Assembly (NCBI GenBank): GCA_001567185.1
Contig: LNFR01000052.1
Span: forward strand, 1-64,000
Reading direction: 5' to 3'
Length of the DNA stretch: 64,000 nucleotides
Source: Bacteroidetes bacterium OLB12
GTDB lineage: Bacteria > Bacteroidota > Bacteroidia > Cytophagales > Cyclobacteriaceae
The translations under genes were made by a program, and so were the position numbers. The notes beneath the pieces were generated by a model. The model saw only the letters and a program-made list of their open reading frames with translations. It made no database searches and was not told the origin of the DNA. Of the stretch, positions 9,035 through 18,130 are shown piece after piece (the stretch's first letter is position 1; each line of letters starts with the position of its first letter).

Positions 9035-10231
9035 ATGAAACTTAGTAAAATAAAAGAATGGGCTGATAAAAACCTGCAGGGCGACCGGGTAATCTGGGCG
9101 GTGGTGTTTGCGCTTTCGCTGATCAGCATCCTGGTGGTGTATAGTTCAATCGGCACCCTGGCCTACAAGCGCTCGACCAGCCCCGAAGTGTTTTTGATTA
9201 AGCACACATTCATGGTATTTCTGGGCCTGGCGGCTATGTGGTTTGCGCACAAGATAGATTATCGCTACTACTCCAAGTTGTCGCGGTTGGCGTTGTGGGT
9301 AAGTGTTCCGCTTTTGATTTATGCATTTACCAATGGGGTAAGTATAAACGGAGCTGCCCGGTGGATATCCATTCCTGTGTTTGGTTCATTTCAGCCATCA
9401 GATTTTGCAAGCCTGGCTTTGATTATCAACCTGGCCAGTATGCTTTCCAAGAAGCAACAAAATATTACTGACATTGCAGAATCTCTATTTCCGATTCTGA
9501 TCTGGTGTGGTGTAATATGTGGTTTGATTGCACTCACCAACCTGTCAACCGCCATATTGGTGTTTGCTACTTGTATGCTCATCATGTTTATTGGCCGTGT
9601 ACCGGTTCGGTACCTTGCCATGCTGGTGTTAATCGGATTATTGTTTGGCACGGCCGGGCTTTATTTCGGCCAACGATTTGAAACAGCCATCAGTCGGGTA
9701 AAGAATTTTTACTCGCACGTGGTAGAAGGAAAAGAATTACCATTTCAGGCAAAGCATGGAATGATTGCCGTTGCAACGGGTGGTTTATTTGGAAAGGGCC
9801 CTGGCAATAGCGAGCAACGTAACATTTTACCACATCCTTATTCTGATTTTGTGTATGCTATTGTAATTGAAGAGTATGGATTGGTGGGTGGTATTACAGT
9901 TCTGATTCTCTATTTGATTTTACTGCATCGGGGAATGAAAGCGGCCTATAACAGCGAGCGCGCCTTTGGCGGATTGCTCTCGGCCGGGCTTGCTTTTGAT
10001 CTTGTGTGCCAGGCTATGGTAAATATGGGCGTGGTAGTGGGGCTTGGGCCCATTACCGGACAACCGTTGCCATTGATTAGCATGGGAGGTACAGCCATGG
10101 TGTTTACCGGTTTGTCGGTGGGTATAATTCTAAGTGTAAGCCGGGGCGAACAAGAGCAGAATTGGGGTCAGCAGAAAACAGCAGGTGAAGAAAAATTGAA
10201 AGAGAAAAATTTAGACGCAAAAGCAGCTTAA
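9035..10231 (+). CDS. ftsW: Septal peptidoglycan polymerase FtsW (SEDS family)
   Basis: FtsW is the SEDS-family glycosyltransferase that polymerises lipid II at the septum together with FtsI. The 398-residue product has about ten membrane segments and the family signatures, among them GAARWI followed by QPSDFA, and near the C terminus GPITGQPLPLISMGGT. The presence of ftsI in the same operon makes FtsW rather than RodA the natural call. The charged C-terminal tail (about 30 residues) is presumably cytoplasmic. murG follows after three bases. Confidence 0.96.
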   Translation: MKLSKIKEWADKNLQGDRVIWAVVFALSLISILVVYSSIGTLAYKRSTSPEVFLIKHTFMVFLGLAAMWFAHKIDYRYYSKLSRLALWVSVPLLIYAFTNGVSINGAARWISIPVFGSFQPSDFASLALIINLASMLSKKQQNITDIAESLFPILIWCGVICGLIALTNLSTAILVFATCMLIMFIGRVPVRYLAMLVLIGLLFGTAGLYFGQRFETAISRVKNFYSHVVEGKELPFQAKHGMIAVATGGLFGKGPGNSEQRNILPHPYSDFVYAIVIEEYGLVGGITVLILYLILLHRGMKAAYNSERAFGGLLSAGLAFDLVCQAMVNMGVVVGLGPITGQPLPLISMGGTAMVFTGLSVGIILSVSRGEQEQNWGQQKTAGEEKLKEKNLDAKAA

Positions 10232-10234
10232 TAC

Positions 10235-11344
10235 TTGAACGCAAAGCAACCATATCGATTAATCATTACCGGTGGCGGAACTGGCGGCCACATCTTTCCT
10301 GCATTGGCTATTGCCAATGAGTTTAAGAGCCGCTATGCCGATGCGGAAATTTTATTTGTAGGTGCCCAGGGCCGGATGGAAATGACACGTGTGCCTGAAG
10401 CTGGGTATAAAATTGTGGGTTTGTGGATAAGCGGGTTGCAACGCAAGCTAACCCTATCTAACCTGTTGTTTCCGTTCAAGCTTATTGCCAGCTACTTTAA
10501 AGCGCGCACCATTCTTAAAAAATTTAATCCCCATGTGGTGGTGGGCACCGGTGGTTATGCAAGCGGTCCTATTTTATTGGCTTCAACAAAGAAAAAAATA
10601 CCATCGCTTATTCAGGAACAAAATTCATATGCGGGGCTTACCAACAAACAGGTAGGGCACAACGTGCAACGCATTTGTGTGGCTTATGCAGGAATGGAGA
10701 AATATTTTCCGAAGGAAAAAATCGCATTAACAGGAAATCCGGTTCGGAAAGATATTCTTGACTTAGCCAACAAAAAGGAAAAAGCACTCAACCACTTTGG
10801 ATTTACCTGCAGCGAAAAAACACTTTTAATAGTAGGAGGAAGTTTAGGAGCCCGTACAATTAACGAGAGTGTAATGGAGGGGATTGATAAACTGATTGAT
10901 GCCCGGGTGCAGGTAATCTGGCAAACCGGAAAAGTATATTATGAAAGCGTTAAAGCCCAGGTTCAAAATAAAGACTTACGCAGCATCCGCATTTATGATT
11001 TTCTGAAGCAGATGGATTTGGCCTATGCCGCATCGGATGTGGTGGTTTCGCGTGCGGGCGCGTTGGCTATTTCTGAGTTGTGTATTGCCGGACGGCCCAG
11101 CATTCTGGTTCCTTCGCCAAATGTGGCTGAGGATCACCAAACAAAAAATGCACGTACACTGGTAAATTCAAACGCAGCCTGCATGGTTAAAGACATTGAA
11201 GCAAAGTCCTTGCTTATCAGCGAATCGTTGAAATTGCTTTTTGATGAAGAGCAGTGTGAAACACTTCGCAAAAACATTATAAAACTGGGTAAGCCTCGTG
11301 CTACCGAAGAGATAGTAAACGAAATTGAAAAACTGATTGTATAA
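10235..11344 (+). CDS. murG: Lipid II synthase MurG
   Basis: Membrane-associated GT28 glycosyltransferase that adds GlcNAc to lipid I to form lipid II. The 369-residue protein opens with the glycine-rich loop ITGGGTGGHIFPALAIA, has GTGGYASGP at about residue 105, QEQNSYAGLTNK (the acceptor/donor region), and a C-terminal Rossmann domain beginning LLIVGGSLGAR. The start is TTG at 10235, three bases after ftsW; there is no ATG before the conserved glycine loop. The next gene, murC, begins five bases after its stop. Confidence 0.97.
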   Translation: MNAKQPYRLIITGGGTGGHIFPALAIANEFKSRYADAEILFVGAQGRMEMTRVPEAGYKIVGLWISGLQRKLTLSNLLFPFKLIASYFKARTILKKFNPHVVVGTGGYASGPILLASTKKKIPSLIQEQNSYAGLTNKQVGHNVQRICVAYAGMEKYFPKEKIALTGNPVRKDILDLANKKEKALNHFGFTCSEKTLLIVGGSLGARTINESVMEGIDKLIDARVQVIWQTGKVYYESVKAQVQNKDLRSIRIYDFLKQMDLAYAASDVVVSRAGALAISELCIAGRPSILVPSPNVAEDHQTKNARTLVNSNAACMVKDIEAKSLLISESLKLLFDEEQCETLRKNIIKLGKPRATEEIVNEIEKLIV

Positions 11345-11349
11345 AAGCA

Positions 11350-12738
11350 GTGAAACTGGAGCAATACGATAGCATTTATTTTTTAGGTATTGGCGGTATC
11401 GGCATGAGTGCATTGGCCCGTTGGTTTAAACACAAAGGCTTGCGCGTAGCTGGCTACGACCGTACACCCACTCCGCTTACACACGAGTTGATTGAAGAAG
11501 GAATGGAAATTCACTTTGATGATAAAGTAGAATTTATTCCGGGGTATATCAGTAAAGAAACCACCCTGGTGGTGTTTACCCCGGCTATTCCCAAAACGCA
11601 CGTGGAATATAACTACCTGAAGGCACAGGGCTACACCATTCTGAAACGTTCGGAAGTGTTAGGCTTGCTTACCAAAAATTATAAAACCATTGCGGTGGCA
11701 GGTACACACGGTAAAACCACCACCTCATCGCTCATTGCCCATATTCTAAAGACTGCTGGAAAAAATATGGTTGCATTTTTAGGTGGCATAACGGCCAACT
11801 ACGAATCAAACCTGGTTATGCATGGCGAGGTAAACAAGGACACACTGGTTGTAGCAGAAGCCGATGAGTTTGATCGTTCCTTCTTGCGTTTATTCCCACA
11901 CACTGCAGTAGTTACTTCAGCCGATGCAGATCATCTGGATATATATGGTGATCATTTGCAAATGCTGAGTTCGTATAAAGAGTTCATGAACCAGATTATC
12001 CGCAGAGGAAATCTGATCCTGCATGAATCCATTGCACTGCTGGCAAATGAAATTCAGCATGTAACTAAAGAAACCTATGGTATGAGCCGGGGACAGTTTT
12101 TTGCCGGCAACATTGTTCCGCTAGGGCGGGATGGATTTTTTGAATTCGACCTCCTGGGATTGGACAGGAAGTTCGATAAGATCAAGCTCGGTGTCCCCGG
12201 TTTTCATAACATGGAAAATGCGATTGCTGCCATACTGGTAGCGCGCAAGTTTGGCGTGGACGATAAAACCATTCGCGAAGCACTCACTTCATTCCGTGGA
12301 GTAAAACGCAGGTTTGAATTTATTATCCGTACCGAAAACCTGGTTTATATCGATGACTATGCCCATCACCCTACCGAGATTGAAGCCTTTCTAAAATCGT
12401 TAAAGGAAATGTACAAAGGCAAAAAGATAACGGTAATCTTCCAGCCACATTTATTTACGCGTACGCGCGATTTTGCCGAAGGATTTTCAAAAAGCCTAAG
12501 CCTGGCCGATGAAGTATTGCTGATGGATATTTATCCGGCCCGCGAGGAGCCAATACCAGGAGTTACATCAGATATGTTATTTAAGGACATCACCAGCCCG
12601 GTAAAAATCCGTTGCTCTAAAAAAGATGTGCTTCAAAAACTGGAAGATCTAAACGTGGAGGTATTAGCTACTGTTGGAGCTGGCGATATTGATACGTTTG
12701 TAAAACCCATTAAGGAATTATTGAGCAGAAAAAAATGA
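11350..12738 (+). CDS. murC: UDP-MurNAc:L-alanine ligase MurC
   Basis: Attaches L-alanine to UDP-MurNAc, the first committed step of stem-peptide assembly. The 462-residue protein has the N-terminal FLGIGGIGMSALARW loop, the P-loop AGTHGKTTTSSL at about residues 116-127, EADEFDRSFL, and the C-terminal DDYAHHPTEIEAFL signature. It uses a GTG start at 11350. Its stop overlaps the ftsQ ATG (ATGA at 12735-12738). Mpl or MurE could share some motifs, but EADEFDRSF and YAHHPTEI fit MurC, and MurE is accounted for elsewhere in the cluster. Confidence 0.97.
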   Translation: MKLEQYDSIYFLGIGGIGMSALARWFKHKGLRVAGYDRTPTPLTHELIEEGMEIHFDDKVEFIPGYISKETTLVVFTPAIPKTHVEYNYLKAQGYTILKRSEVLGLLTKNYKTIAVAGTHGKTTTSSLIAHILKTAGKNMVAFLGGITANYESNLVMHGEVNKDTLVVAEADEFDRSFLRLFPHTAVVTSADADHLDIYGDHLQMLSSYKEFMNQIIRRGNLILHESIALLANEIQHVTKETYGMSRGQFFAGNIVPLGRDGFFEFDLLGLDRKFDKIKLGVPGFHNMENAIAAILVARKFGVDDKTIREALTSFRGVKRRFEFIIRTENLVYIDDYAHHPTEIEAFLKSLKEMYKGKKITVIFQPHLFTRTRDFAEGFSKSLSLADEVLLMDIYPAREEPIPGVTSDMLFKDITSPVKIRCSKKDVLQKLEDLNVEVLATVGAGDIDTFVKPIKELLSRKK

Positions 12739-13496
12739 AGTGGAAGCTGAACATACGGACGGAAGTAAAAGTGGTAACAGCCCTGTTGGCCATTTCATGT
12801 TTGATTGCCTTTAGCGAACGCAAGCGGAGCACCGTGGTATGTAAAGATATTGTGATTGAACTGGATAATGCCAGCGAAAATCATTTCATGGATGAAGCCG
12901 ATGTGTTACGCCTGGTTGAAAGCAGCAGTCAATCCATTAAAGGAACTAGCCTGGATCGTATTGATTTTAGAACCATTGAGAAAAAACTGAAGCAAGACAA
13001 ACACATTTTAGATGCCGATCTGTATGGCGACCTGAAAGGTAACCTGGTTGTGAATGTGAAACTGAGAAGACCGCTTGCGCGAATCGTGCAGTCCGATGCA
13101 CCTGATGCCTATATCGCACAAGATGGCGTAGTGATGCCCGTATCTGATAAATATACATCGCGGGTTGTATTGATAAGCGGGGCTTATGCAAACAACTGCT
13201 GGAGTGGGAAGATTTGAACACAAAGAAGAGGGAGGGAACTGTTAAAAATGATTGCATTTATTCAGCGCGATAAATTCTGGAAGGCCCAGGTGGCCCAATT
13301 GGATATGAACAGCCGGGGAGAGATTACCATTTTACCACAGGTTACCGGGCAACTGGTAGAATTTGGAAGCGCTGTTGATTTTGAAAACAAGTTTCGGAAG
13401 TTGATGATATTTTACAAAGAGATACTTCCAACGCGTGGCTGGACACGCTATAAACGGATAAACCTGGAATACGATGGACAAATAATAGCAGAATAA
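12735..13496 (+). CDS. ftsQ: Cell division protein FtsQ (broken by compensating indels)
   Basis: FtsQ is a bitopic membrane protein that recruits FtsL and FtsB to the septum. The first part (to TGA at 13215-13217) carries the short cytoplasmic N terminus, one membrane segment (about 12-28), the POTRA domain and the start of the beta domain; the second, in the same frame from about 13218, carries the rest (RDKFWKAQVAQLD to EYDGQIIAE). Between 13188 and 13240 the expected sequence, resembling KLLEWEDLNTK, is readable only in another frame, so at least one missing and one extra base (A-run near 13190 and G-rich stretch near 13231) disturb it. Net length, 253 residues, is right for the family. 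Confidence 0.88.
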
Positions 13497-13551
13497 CTTT
13501 TTAATCATAAAACACCAAACAAATAACAACCACTAACAAAGAATAAAGATC

Positions 13552-14856
13552 ATGGAAAACGAAAAAATAGTTGTAGGTCTTGATATTGGAACTACCAAGA
13601 TCTGCGCCATTGTAGGTCGCAAAAATGAATTTGGAAAACTCGAAGTGTTGGGCCTGGGCAAAGCCGAATCAGAAGGGGTAATAAAAGGTATTGTTACCAA
13701 TATCGACAAAACGGTGTTTGCCATTGAAAAGGCTATTAAAGAAGCCAGCGATATGTCGGGTATAGATATAGGTGTGGTAAATGTGGGCATAGCCGGCCAG
13801 CACATCCGCAGTTCCATACACCATGGCAGCATTACCCGCACTTCTAAAGATGATGAGGTGAGCATTGAAGATGTGAATCGCCTTACGGAAGATATGTACC
13901 GTATTGTAATTCCGCCCGGCAGCGAAATTATTCACGTAATGCCTCAGGATTACATGGTGGATTATGAAGAAGGAATTAAAGATCCGGTTGGTATGAGTGG
14001 TGTAAAACTCGAAGCCGACTTCCACATCATTACCGCCCAAACCAGTGCGATCAACAACATTAATAAATGTGTGCGCAGGGGTGGCCTTGAGATTGATGAT
14101 CTGATTCTGGAGCCCCTGGCCTCCAGCCTCGCTGTGTTGAGCGAAGAGGAAAAGGAAGCAGGTGTTTGTTTAATTGATATTGGTGGTGGCACCACCGACA
14201 TTGCTGTGTTTCATGATAACATCATTCGCCATACAGCAGTAATTCCTTTCGGAGGAAATATTCTCACTACCGATATTCAGCATGGATTAATGGTAATGGC
14301 AAAACAAGCCGAACAATTAAAGGTGCGATTTGGTAAAGCCATTGCTGAAGAAGCCAGCCCGAATGAGATCGTTTCCATACCGGGCATTCGCAACAGAACC
14401 GCCAAAGAAATTTCAGTAAAAAATCTTTCAAGCATTATTCAGGCGCGTATGGAAGAAATTATTGAGATGGCCCACACCGAAATCATCAACTCGGGTTATG
14501 AAAACAGGTTGGCCGGTGGCATTGTAATTACCGGGGGCGGCTCACAACTCAGTTGCCTGAAGCAGTTGGTGGAATACATGACAGGTATGGATGCACGTAT
14601 TGGCTATCCGAATGAACATTTGGGTAAAAGCAAACTGGAAGCGGTGAAGAGCCCGATGTATGCTACGGCAGTTGGGCTGGTACTTTCCGGATTCCGTTCG
14701 CTGGACGAACGCGAAGAGCGGTATAAAGAAAAATCGAATCAGAAACAGCCGGTGAAGGTGAAAAAGGAAAAATCAACATCTGATTTCTTTACCAATATTT
14801 TAAATAAAACAAAAGGACTTTTGATCGATGACCTCGATGGAAAGAACGAATACTAA
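13552..14856 (+). CDS. ftsA: Cell division ATPase FtsA
   Basis: Actin-like ATPase that anchors the FtsZ ring to the membrane. The 434-residue protein has the phosphate-1 loop VVGLDIGTTKICAIVG at the N terminus, the SHS2-type 1C insertion, phosphate-2 (CLIDIGGGTTDIAVF, about 205-219) and the adenosine motif (GIVITGGGSQLSCL, about 324-337). The C terminus ends in a short helix (FTNILNKTKGLLIDDL) that may be the membrane-targeting segment; it is less amphipathic than in Escherichia coli. A 55-base gap separates it from ftsQ and 31 bases from ftsZ. Confidence 0.97.
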   Translation: MENEKIVVGLDIGTTKICAIVGRKNEFGKLEVLGLGKAESEGVIKGIVTNIDKTVFAIEKAIKEASDMSGIDIGVVNVGIAGQHIRSSIHHGSITRTSKDDEVSIEDVNRLTEDMYRIVIPPGSEIIHVMPQDYMVDYEEGIKDPVGMSGVKLEADFHIITAQTSAINNINKCVRRGGLEIDDLILEPLASSLAVLSEEEKEAGVCLIDIGGGTTDIAVFHDNIIRHTAVIPFGGNILTTDIQHGLMVMAKQAEQLKVRFGKAIAEEASPNEIVSIPGIRNRTAKEISVKNLSSIIQARMEEIIEMAHTEIINSGYENRLAGGIVITGGGSQLSCLKQLVEYMTGMDARIGYPNEHLGKSKLEAVKSPMYATAVGLVLSGFRSLDEREERYKEKSNQKQPVKVKKEKSTSDFFTNILNKTKGLLIDDLDGKNEY

Positions 14857-14887
14857 ACAAATGACCAATCACTAAATCATAACAGTC

Positions 14888-16474
14888 ATGTTTGAACCAG
14901 TAACAGGATATAAATTTGACCTTCCCAAACACCACAAGTCGATTATAAAAGTGATCGGTGTAGGTGGCGGAGGTAGCAACGCGGTGAACCACATGTTTCG
15001 GCAAGGCATCAAGGATGTCGAGTTTGTAGTGGCCAACACCGATCTGCAGGCGCTTAACAGCAGCCCGGTGCCACATAAACTTCAATTGGGTGCAAACCTT
15101 ACCGAAGGGTTGGGGTGTGGCGCCAATCCGGAAGTGGGTCGTGCGGCAGCCATCGAAAGCAAGGAACAGATTCGCGAAATGTTGGCAGGTACCAAAATGG
15201 TATTTGTAACGGCCGGTATGGGTGGTGGCACGGGTACAGGTGCTGCTCCAGTAATTGCCAAGATTGCCAAAGATATGGACATCCTTACCGTAGGTATTGT
15301 AACAGCTCCTTTCTCGTTTGAAGGAAAGAAGAAGATGAACCAGGCTGAGTTGGGTATTGAAGCATTCCGCTCAAGCTGCGATACGGTGCTGGTAATTCTT
15401 AATGACAAGCTGCGCGAGATTTACGGAAACCTTGCCATCGGCCAGGCATTTGCCGAAGCGGATACGGTGTTAACCACTGCTGCAAAAGGTATTGCAGAAA
15501 TTATTACGTGTGCAGGTTACGTAAACGTTGACTTTCAGGATGTGCGCACGGTAATGTGGAATGCCGGTGCTGCCGTGATGGGCTCAGCCGAAACCCGTGG
15601 CGATAATCGTGCGATCAAAGCTGCCCAACAGGCGCTTGCTTCGCCCTTGCTGGATAACAAAGATATTATGGGAGCGAAGAAAATCCTGCTCTCCATAATC
15701 TCGGGCGAAGAGGCAGAATTGCAAATGGATGAACTAACCACCATTACCGAGTACATTCAAGAACAAGCCGGAGATGAAGCGGAAGTGATTTTTGGGCATG
15801 GTGTAGATAGTGGTTTGGGCGATCGCATCCGGGTAACCGTTATTGCTACCGGCTTTATCGCAGAAGGAAAAATCAAAAAGAAGGAAGAAAAGAAAGTTCA
15901 CGAACTTGATAAGTCGCAGATTCCTTTATTCGGTGCTGTTGATAACTCGGTGAATCAGCAAAGTGCGGAGTTACAATTAAAAATAAAGCCCGATGGTGAT
16001 AAACCCATTTTAAAAGAAACGCCCAAGGAAGAAACAGAGGTTGAAAAACAGGAAACTCCTGGCGAGGTGAAAGAAGAGCGCTCTTATACCTTCGAGATAT
16101 TTAATAAGAACGAGCAACAGAATGAGCAGGAGGAGGGTGAAGAGAGTTTGTTTAGTGAAGAAGAGGAGTTTGAAGTTGGAAAAGAAATTTCGGCCGATCA
16201 GGTAATTAATGAAGATGGAATGATGGAAGTGCGCAAGACCAAAGCACGGCTGGAACAACAAGCGAAGGAACGCAGGGAAAAGCTTAAGAACAAAAAACAG
16301 GAAATGTCTAAAGAGGATTTTAATGAAAAGTGGTCGGCACCGGCATACATACGCAGGGGCGTAAAGATGGATAACGTGCCGCACTCCTCAGAGTCATTTA
16401 TCTCGCGTTATAATCTGAATGATGATAACAACTTGTTAGGCAACAATAAGTTTTTGCACGACAATGTGGATTAA
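14888..16474 (+). CDS. ftsZ: Cell division GTPase FtsZ with long acidic linker
   Basis: Tubulin-like GTPase that forms the division ring. It has the nucleotide-binding VGGGGSNAVNHM near residue 25 and the tubulin signature GMGGGTGTGAAP at about 109-120. The globular part ends near residue 325; the remaining 200 residues are a Glu/Lys-rich, probably disordered linker with a coiled-coil-like stretch, then a conserved-looking tail (RRGVKMDNVPHSSES, SRYNLNDDN). At 528 residues it is much longer than the 383-residue Escherichia coli protein, because of the linker. It is the last gene of the cluster and a strong terminator follows. Confidence 0.98.
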   Translation: MFEPVTGYKFDLPKHHKSIIKVIGVGGGGSNAVNHMFRQGIKDVEFVVANTDLQALNSSPVPHKLQLGANLTEGLGCGANPEVGRAAAIESKEQIREMLAGTKMVFVTAGMGGGTGTGAAPVIAKIAKDMDILTVGIVTAPFSFEGKKKMNQAELGIEAFRSSCDTVLVILNDKLREIYGNLAIGQAFAEADTVLTTAAKGIAEIITCAGYVNVDFQDVRTVMWNAGAAVMGSAETRGDNRAIKAAQQALASPLLDNKDIMGAKKILLSIISGEEAELQMDELTTITEYIQEQAGDEAEVIFGHGVDSGLGDRIRVTVIATGFIAEGKIKKKEEKKVHELDKSQIPLFGAVDNSVNQQSAELQLKIKPDGDKPILKETPKEETEVEKQETPGEVKEERSYTFEIFNKNEQQNEQEEGEESLFSEEEEFEVGKEISADQVINEDGMMEVRKTKARLEQQAKERREKLKNKKQEMSKEDFNEKWSAPAYIRRGVKMDNVPHSSESFISRYNLNDDNNLLGNNKFLHDNVD

Positions 16475-16640
16475 CAGAAAACAATCCACCGGTAATGATC
16501 AACGGTGGGTTTAAAGACATGGCATATCCGGCACGACTGGTTTTTACTCCATTCGTAGTGGTTGTTGGTGGTAAATATTTTTTGCCGGTGCCGGAGTGCC
16601 TTATTTTTTAAACTGAGTTTAACCCATTTTTTAAACTCAA

Positions 16641-16670
16641 AAAATCCCCCCGACTTGTCGGGGGGATTTT
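16641..16670 (+). terminator. Intrinsic terminator of the dcw cluster
   Basis: A nearly perfect palindrome (arms of 14 bases, AAAATCCCCCCGAC and its complement, two-base centre) with an A-rich 5' arm and T-rich 3' arm. It is 167 bases after the ftsZ stop and could terminate in either direction. The stretch 16475-16640 before it contains no gene that I can support, only imperfect repeats of TTTTTTAAACT. Confidence 0.85.
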
Positions 16671-16808
16671 CATTTGTAACTGATTGATAATCTGTTTCCT
16701 GATTTCAGGAAATTGAGCACTTGGAAACGCTGTTGGCATAACTACCAAACCAGAGCAAGCAGGTTTGGCGCGAGGCTTGCATTTACACGTTGTAAACTGT
16801 TATCAATT

Positions 16809-17219
16809 ATGAAAACCACACGTTTACTCTTCGTTGTCCTGGCGCTTGTTTTTTCTGCCTGCGAGATTACCGTAGTAGAACCCCGGTATGATGATCGTGA
16901 CCAGGTGGTAGGCTCTTACCGGTTGGAGGAGTACAGTCAATCGTGGCGCGTGTATTCCAACTTCACCATTAATATCCGGAAAGTTGGCACCGGCTACGGA
17001 TCGGATGAAATACGGATCGAAAATTTTTACAATGCCGGTATTACTGTAATGGCCCGTGTGTATGGGAATAGTATCACCATTCCGTTGCAATATGTAAACG
17101 GATATGAGGTAGAGGGTTCTGCTTCGGTTTATCTGAATGAAATTTCATTTACCTACCGGGTGCGCGATACCTATACCCGCTCGAGCCCTGATTATTGCCA
17201 GGCCACAGCATGGTTTTAA
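16809..17219 (+). CDS. Small predicted lipoprotein, function unknown
   Basis: A 136-residue protein with a clear type II signal peptide: MKTTRLLFVVLALVFSAC, lipobox FSAC with Cys18. The mature part (about 118 residues) is rich in aromatic residues and alternating polar/hydrophobic residues, suggesting a small beta-sandwich or barrel anchored in a membrane. The ATG at 16809 is preferred over an earlier in-frame start at 16713 because it begins exactly at the signal peptide. It is monocistronic, with terminators on both sides. I do not recognise a family. Confidence 0.8.
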   Translation: MKTTRLLFVVLALVFSACEITVVEPRYDDRDQVVGSYRLEEYSQSWRVYSNFTINIRKVGTGYGSDEIRIENFYNAGITVMARVYGNSITIPLQYVNGYEVEGSASVYLNEISFTYRVRDTYTRSSPDYCQATAWF

Positions 17220-17225
17220 AAACAA

Positions 17226-17255
17226 AAAAGAGATTGGCGTAAGCCAATCTCTTTT
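17226..17255 (+). terminator. Intrinsic terminator after the lipoprotein gene
   Basis: A 13-bp stem (AAAAGAGATTGGC / GCCAATCTCTTTT) with loop GTAA, starting 6 bases after the stop codon and ending in a T-rich arm. The inner arm GAGATTGGC recurs in the hairpin at 17686-17707. Confidence 0.85.
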
Positions 17256-17290
17256 GTTCTTGTTTCGTTCACCACGAAAAACAAATCTTA

Positions 17291-17617
17291 CTAAGTACCG
17301 TACTTAATTTTCTTCATAGTAATAGGAGTAGTCAATTCCTTAATGCCGTTGTAATCCAGCATATCGGCCAAACGCTTTTTACCATCAGGAGCAAGAAATT
17401 TCAACTGGGTAGTGGCACTAACCACTTCACTATTTTCTTTTTTTAGCTTCGCTTTCAAGTATTTCCAATAGTTGCGGGTCTTAGAATAGTCACTTTGGTT
17501 AGTGAGTACAGCCACGATATCCAATACACTAAACCACCACTTGGATTTTTCTTCATCCCAAACAGCACGCACTTCGCGGTCGTTAAAGAAACGAATTGAA
17601 ATTTTTTGATTGCTCAT
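17291..17617 (-). pseudogene. Truncated Bro-N (antirepressor-like) protein
   Basis: 108 residues matching in style the N-terminal Bro-N domain found in phage antirepressors and in Fic or DNA-damage-type proteins of Bacteroidota: REVRAVWDEEKSKWWFSVLD, then a DYSKTRNYWKYLKAKLKKE stretch, and APDGKKRLADMLDYNGI. In relatives I recall, the chain continues for another 100-180 residues after DYNGI; here it changes to an unrelated TTPITMKKIKYGT and stops, so it looks like a decayed remnant. Family assignment is from memory of the motif, not a search. It lies between two near-identical hairpins, which suggests that it arrived or was trimmed as a unit. Confidence 0.55.
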
Positions 17618-17685
17618 CCTGTGGTTTTGCAGTAATTAATTAAGTGCGCCCTTTGATCTTTTATAAATATACCTAAAAAACAAAA

Positions 17686-17707
17686 GAGATTGGCTCTTGC
17701 CAATCTC
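17686..17707 (-). terminator. Intrinsic terminator of trxA
   Basis: A 9-bp stem (GAGATTGGC / GCCAATCTC) with loop TCTT. Read on the minus strand, the 3' arm is followed by TTTTGTTTTTTAG, so it fits the terminator for thioredoxin, whose stop is 72 bases upstream in transcription. Confidence 0.75.
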
Positions 17708-17778
17708 CAGTGTTTATTTTGCTGTCAATTTTTTGTGTTGACACGCCTGTTTTCGTGCTACCACGAGAACATTTTGTT

Positions 17779-18102
17779 TTACCCCACCTGTGCCTGCAGT
17801 TTCTGCGAAAGCACAGACTTGGGTACTGCGCCTACTTGCTTATCTACCACCTGGCCATTTTTAAATACCAGCAGGGTAGGGATATTGCGCACGCCAAAAC
17901 GCGCAGTAACCTGCGGGTTTTCATCTACATTCAGTTTTGCCACAACGGCTTTGCCTTCGTAGTCGCCAGCTAATTCTTCCACCACGGGGCCTATCATTTT
18001 ACAGGGGCCGCACCATTCGGCCCAAAAATCTACTAACACTGGCTTTTCGGAGTTAATTGCCTGATCAAAAGTTGAATCGGTGAGTTCTATTGTTTTACCC
18101 AT
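17779..18102 (-). CDS. trxA: Thioredoxin
   Basis: General cytosolic disulfide reductase, recycled by thioredoxin reductase. The 107-residue length is standard, and the active site [13 protein letters not shown] places the redox pair at Cys31 and Cys34. The cis-proline stretch is [13 protein letters not shown] at about 74-86. It is 28 bases downstream of dnaE on the same strand and could be co-transcribed with it, with its own terminator downstream. Confidence 0.96.
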   Translation of the reverse strand: MGKTIELTDSTFDQAINSEKPVLVDFWAEWCGPCKMIGPVVEELAGDYEGKAVVAKLNVDENPQVTARFGVRNIPTLLVFKNGQVVDKQVGAVPKSVLSQKLQAQVG

Positions 18103-18130
18103 GGTTTATAAAGATTAAAGTGTTTTTTTG

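Noticed and set aside
16713-16808. Upstream start for the small lipoprotein
   Set aside because: It would put 32 unrelated residues ahead of a perfect lipoprotein signal peptide.
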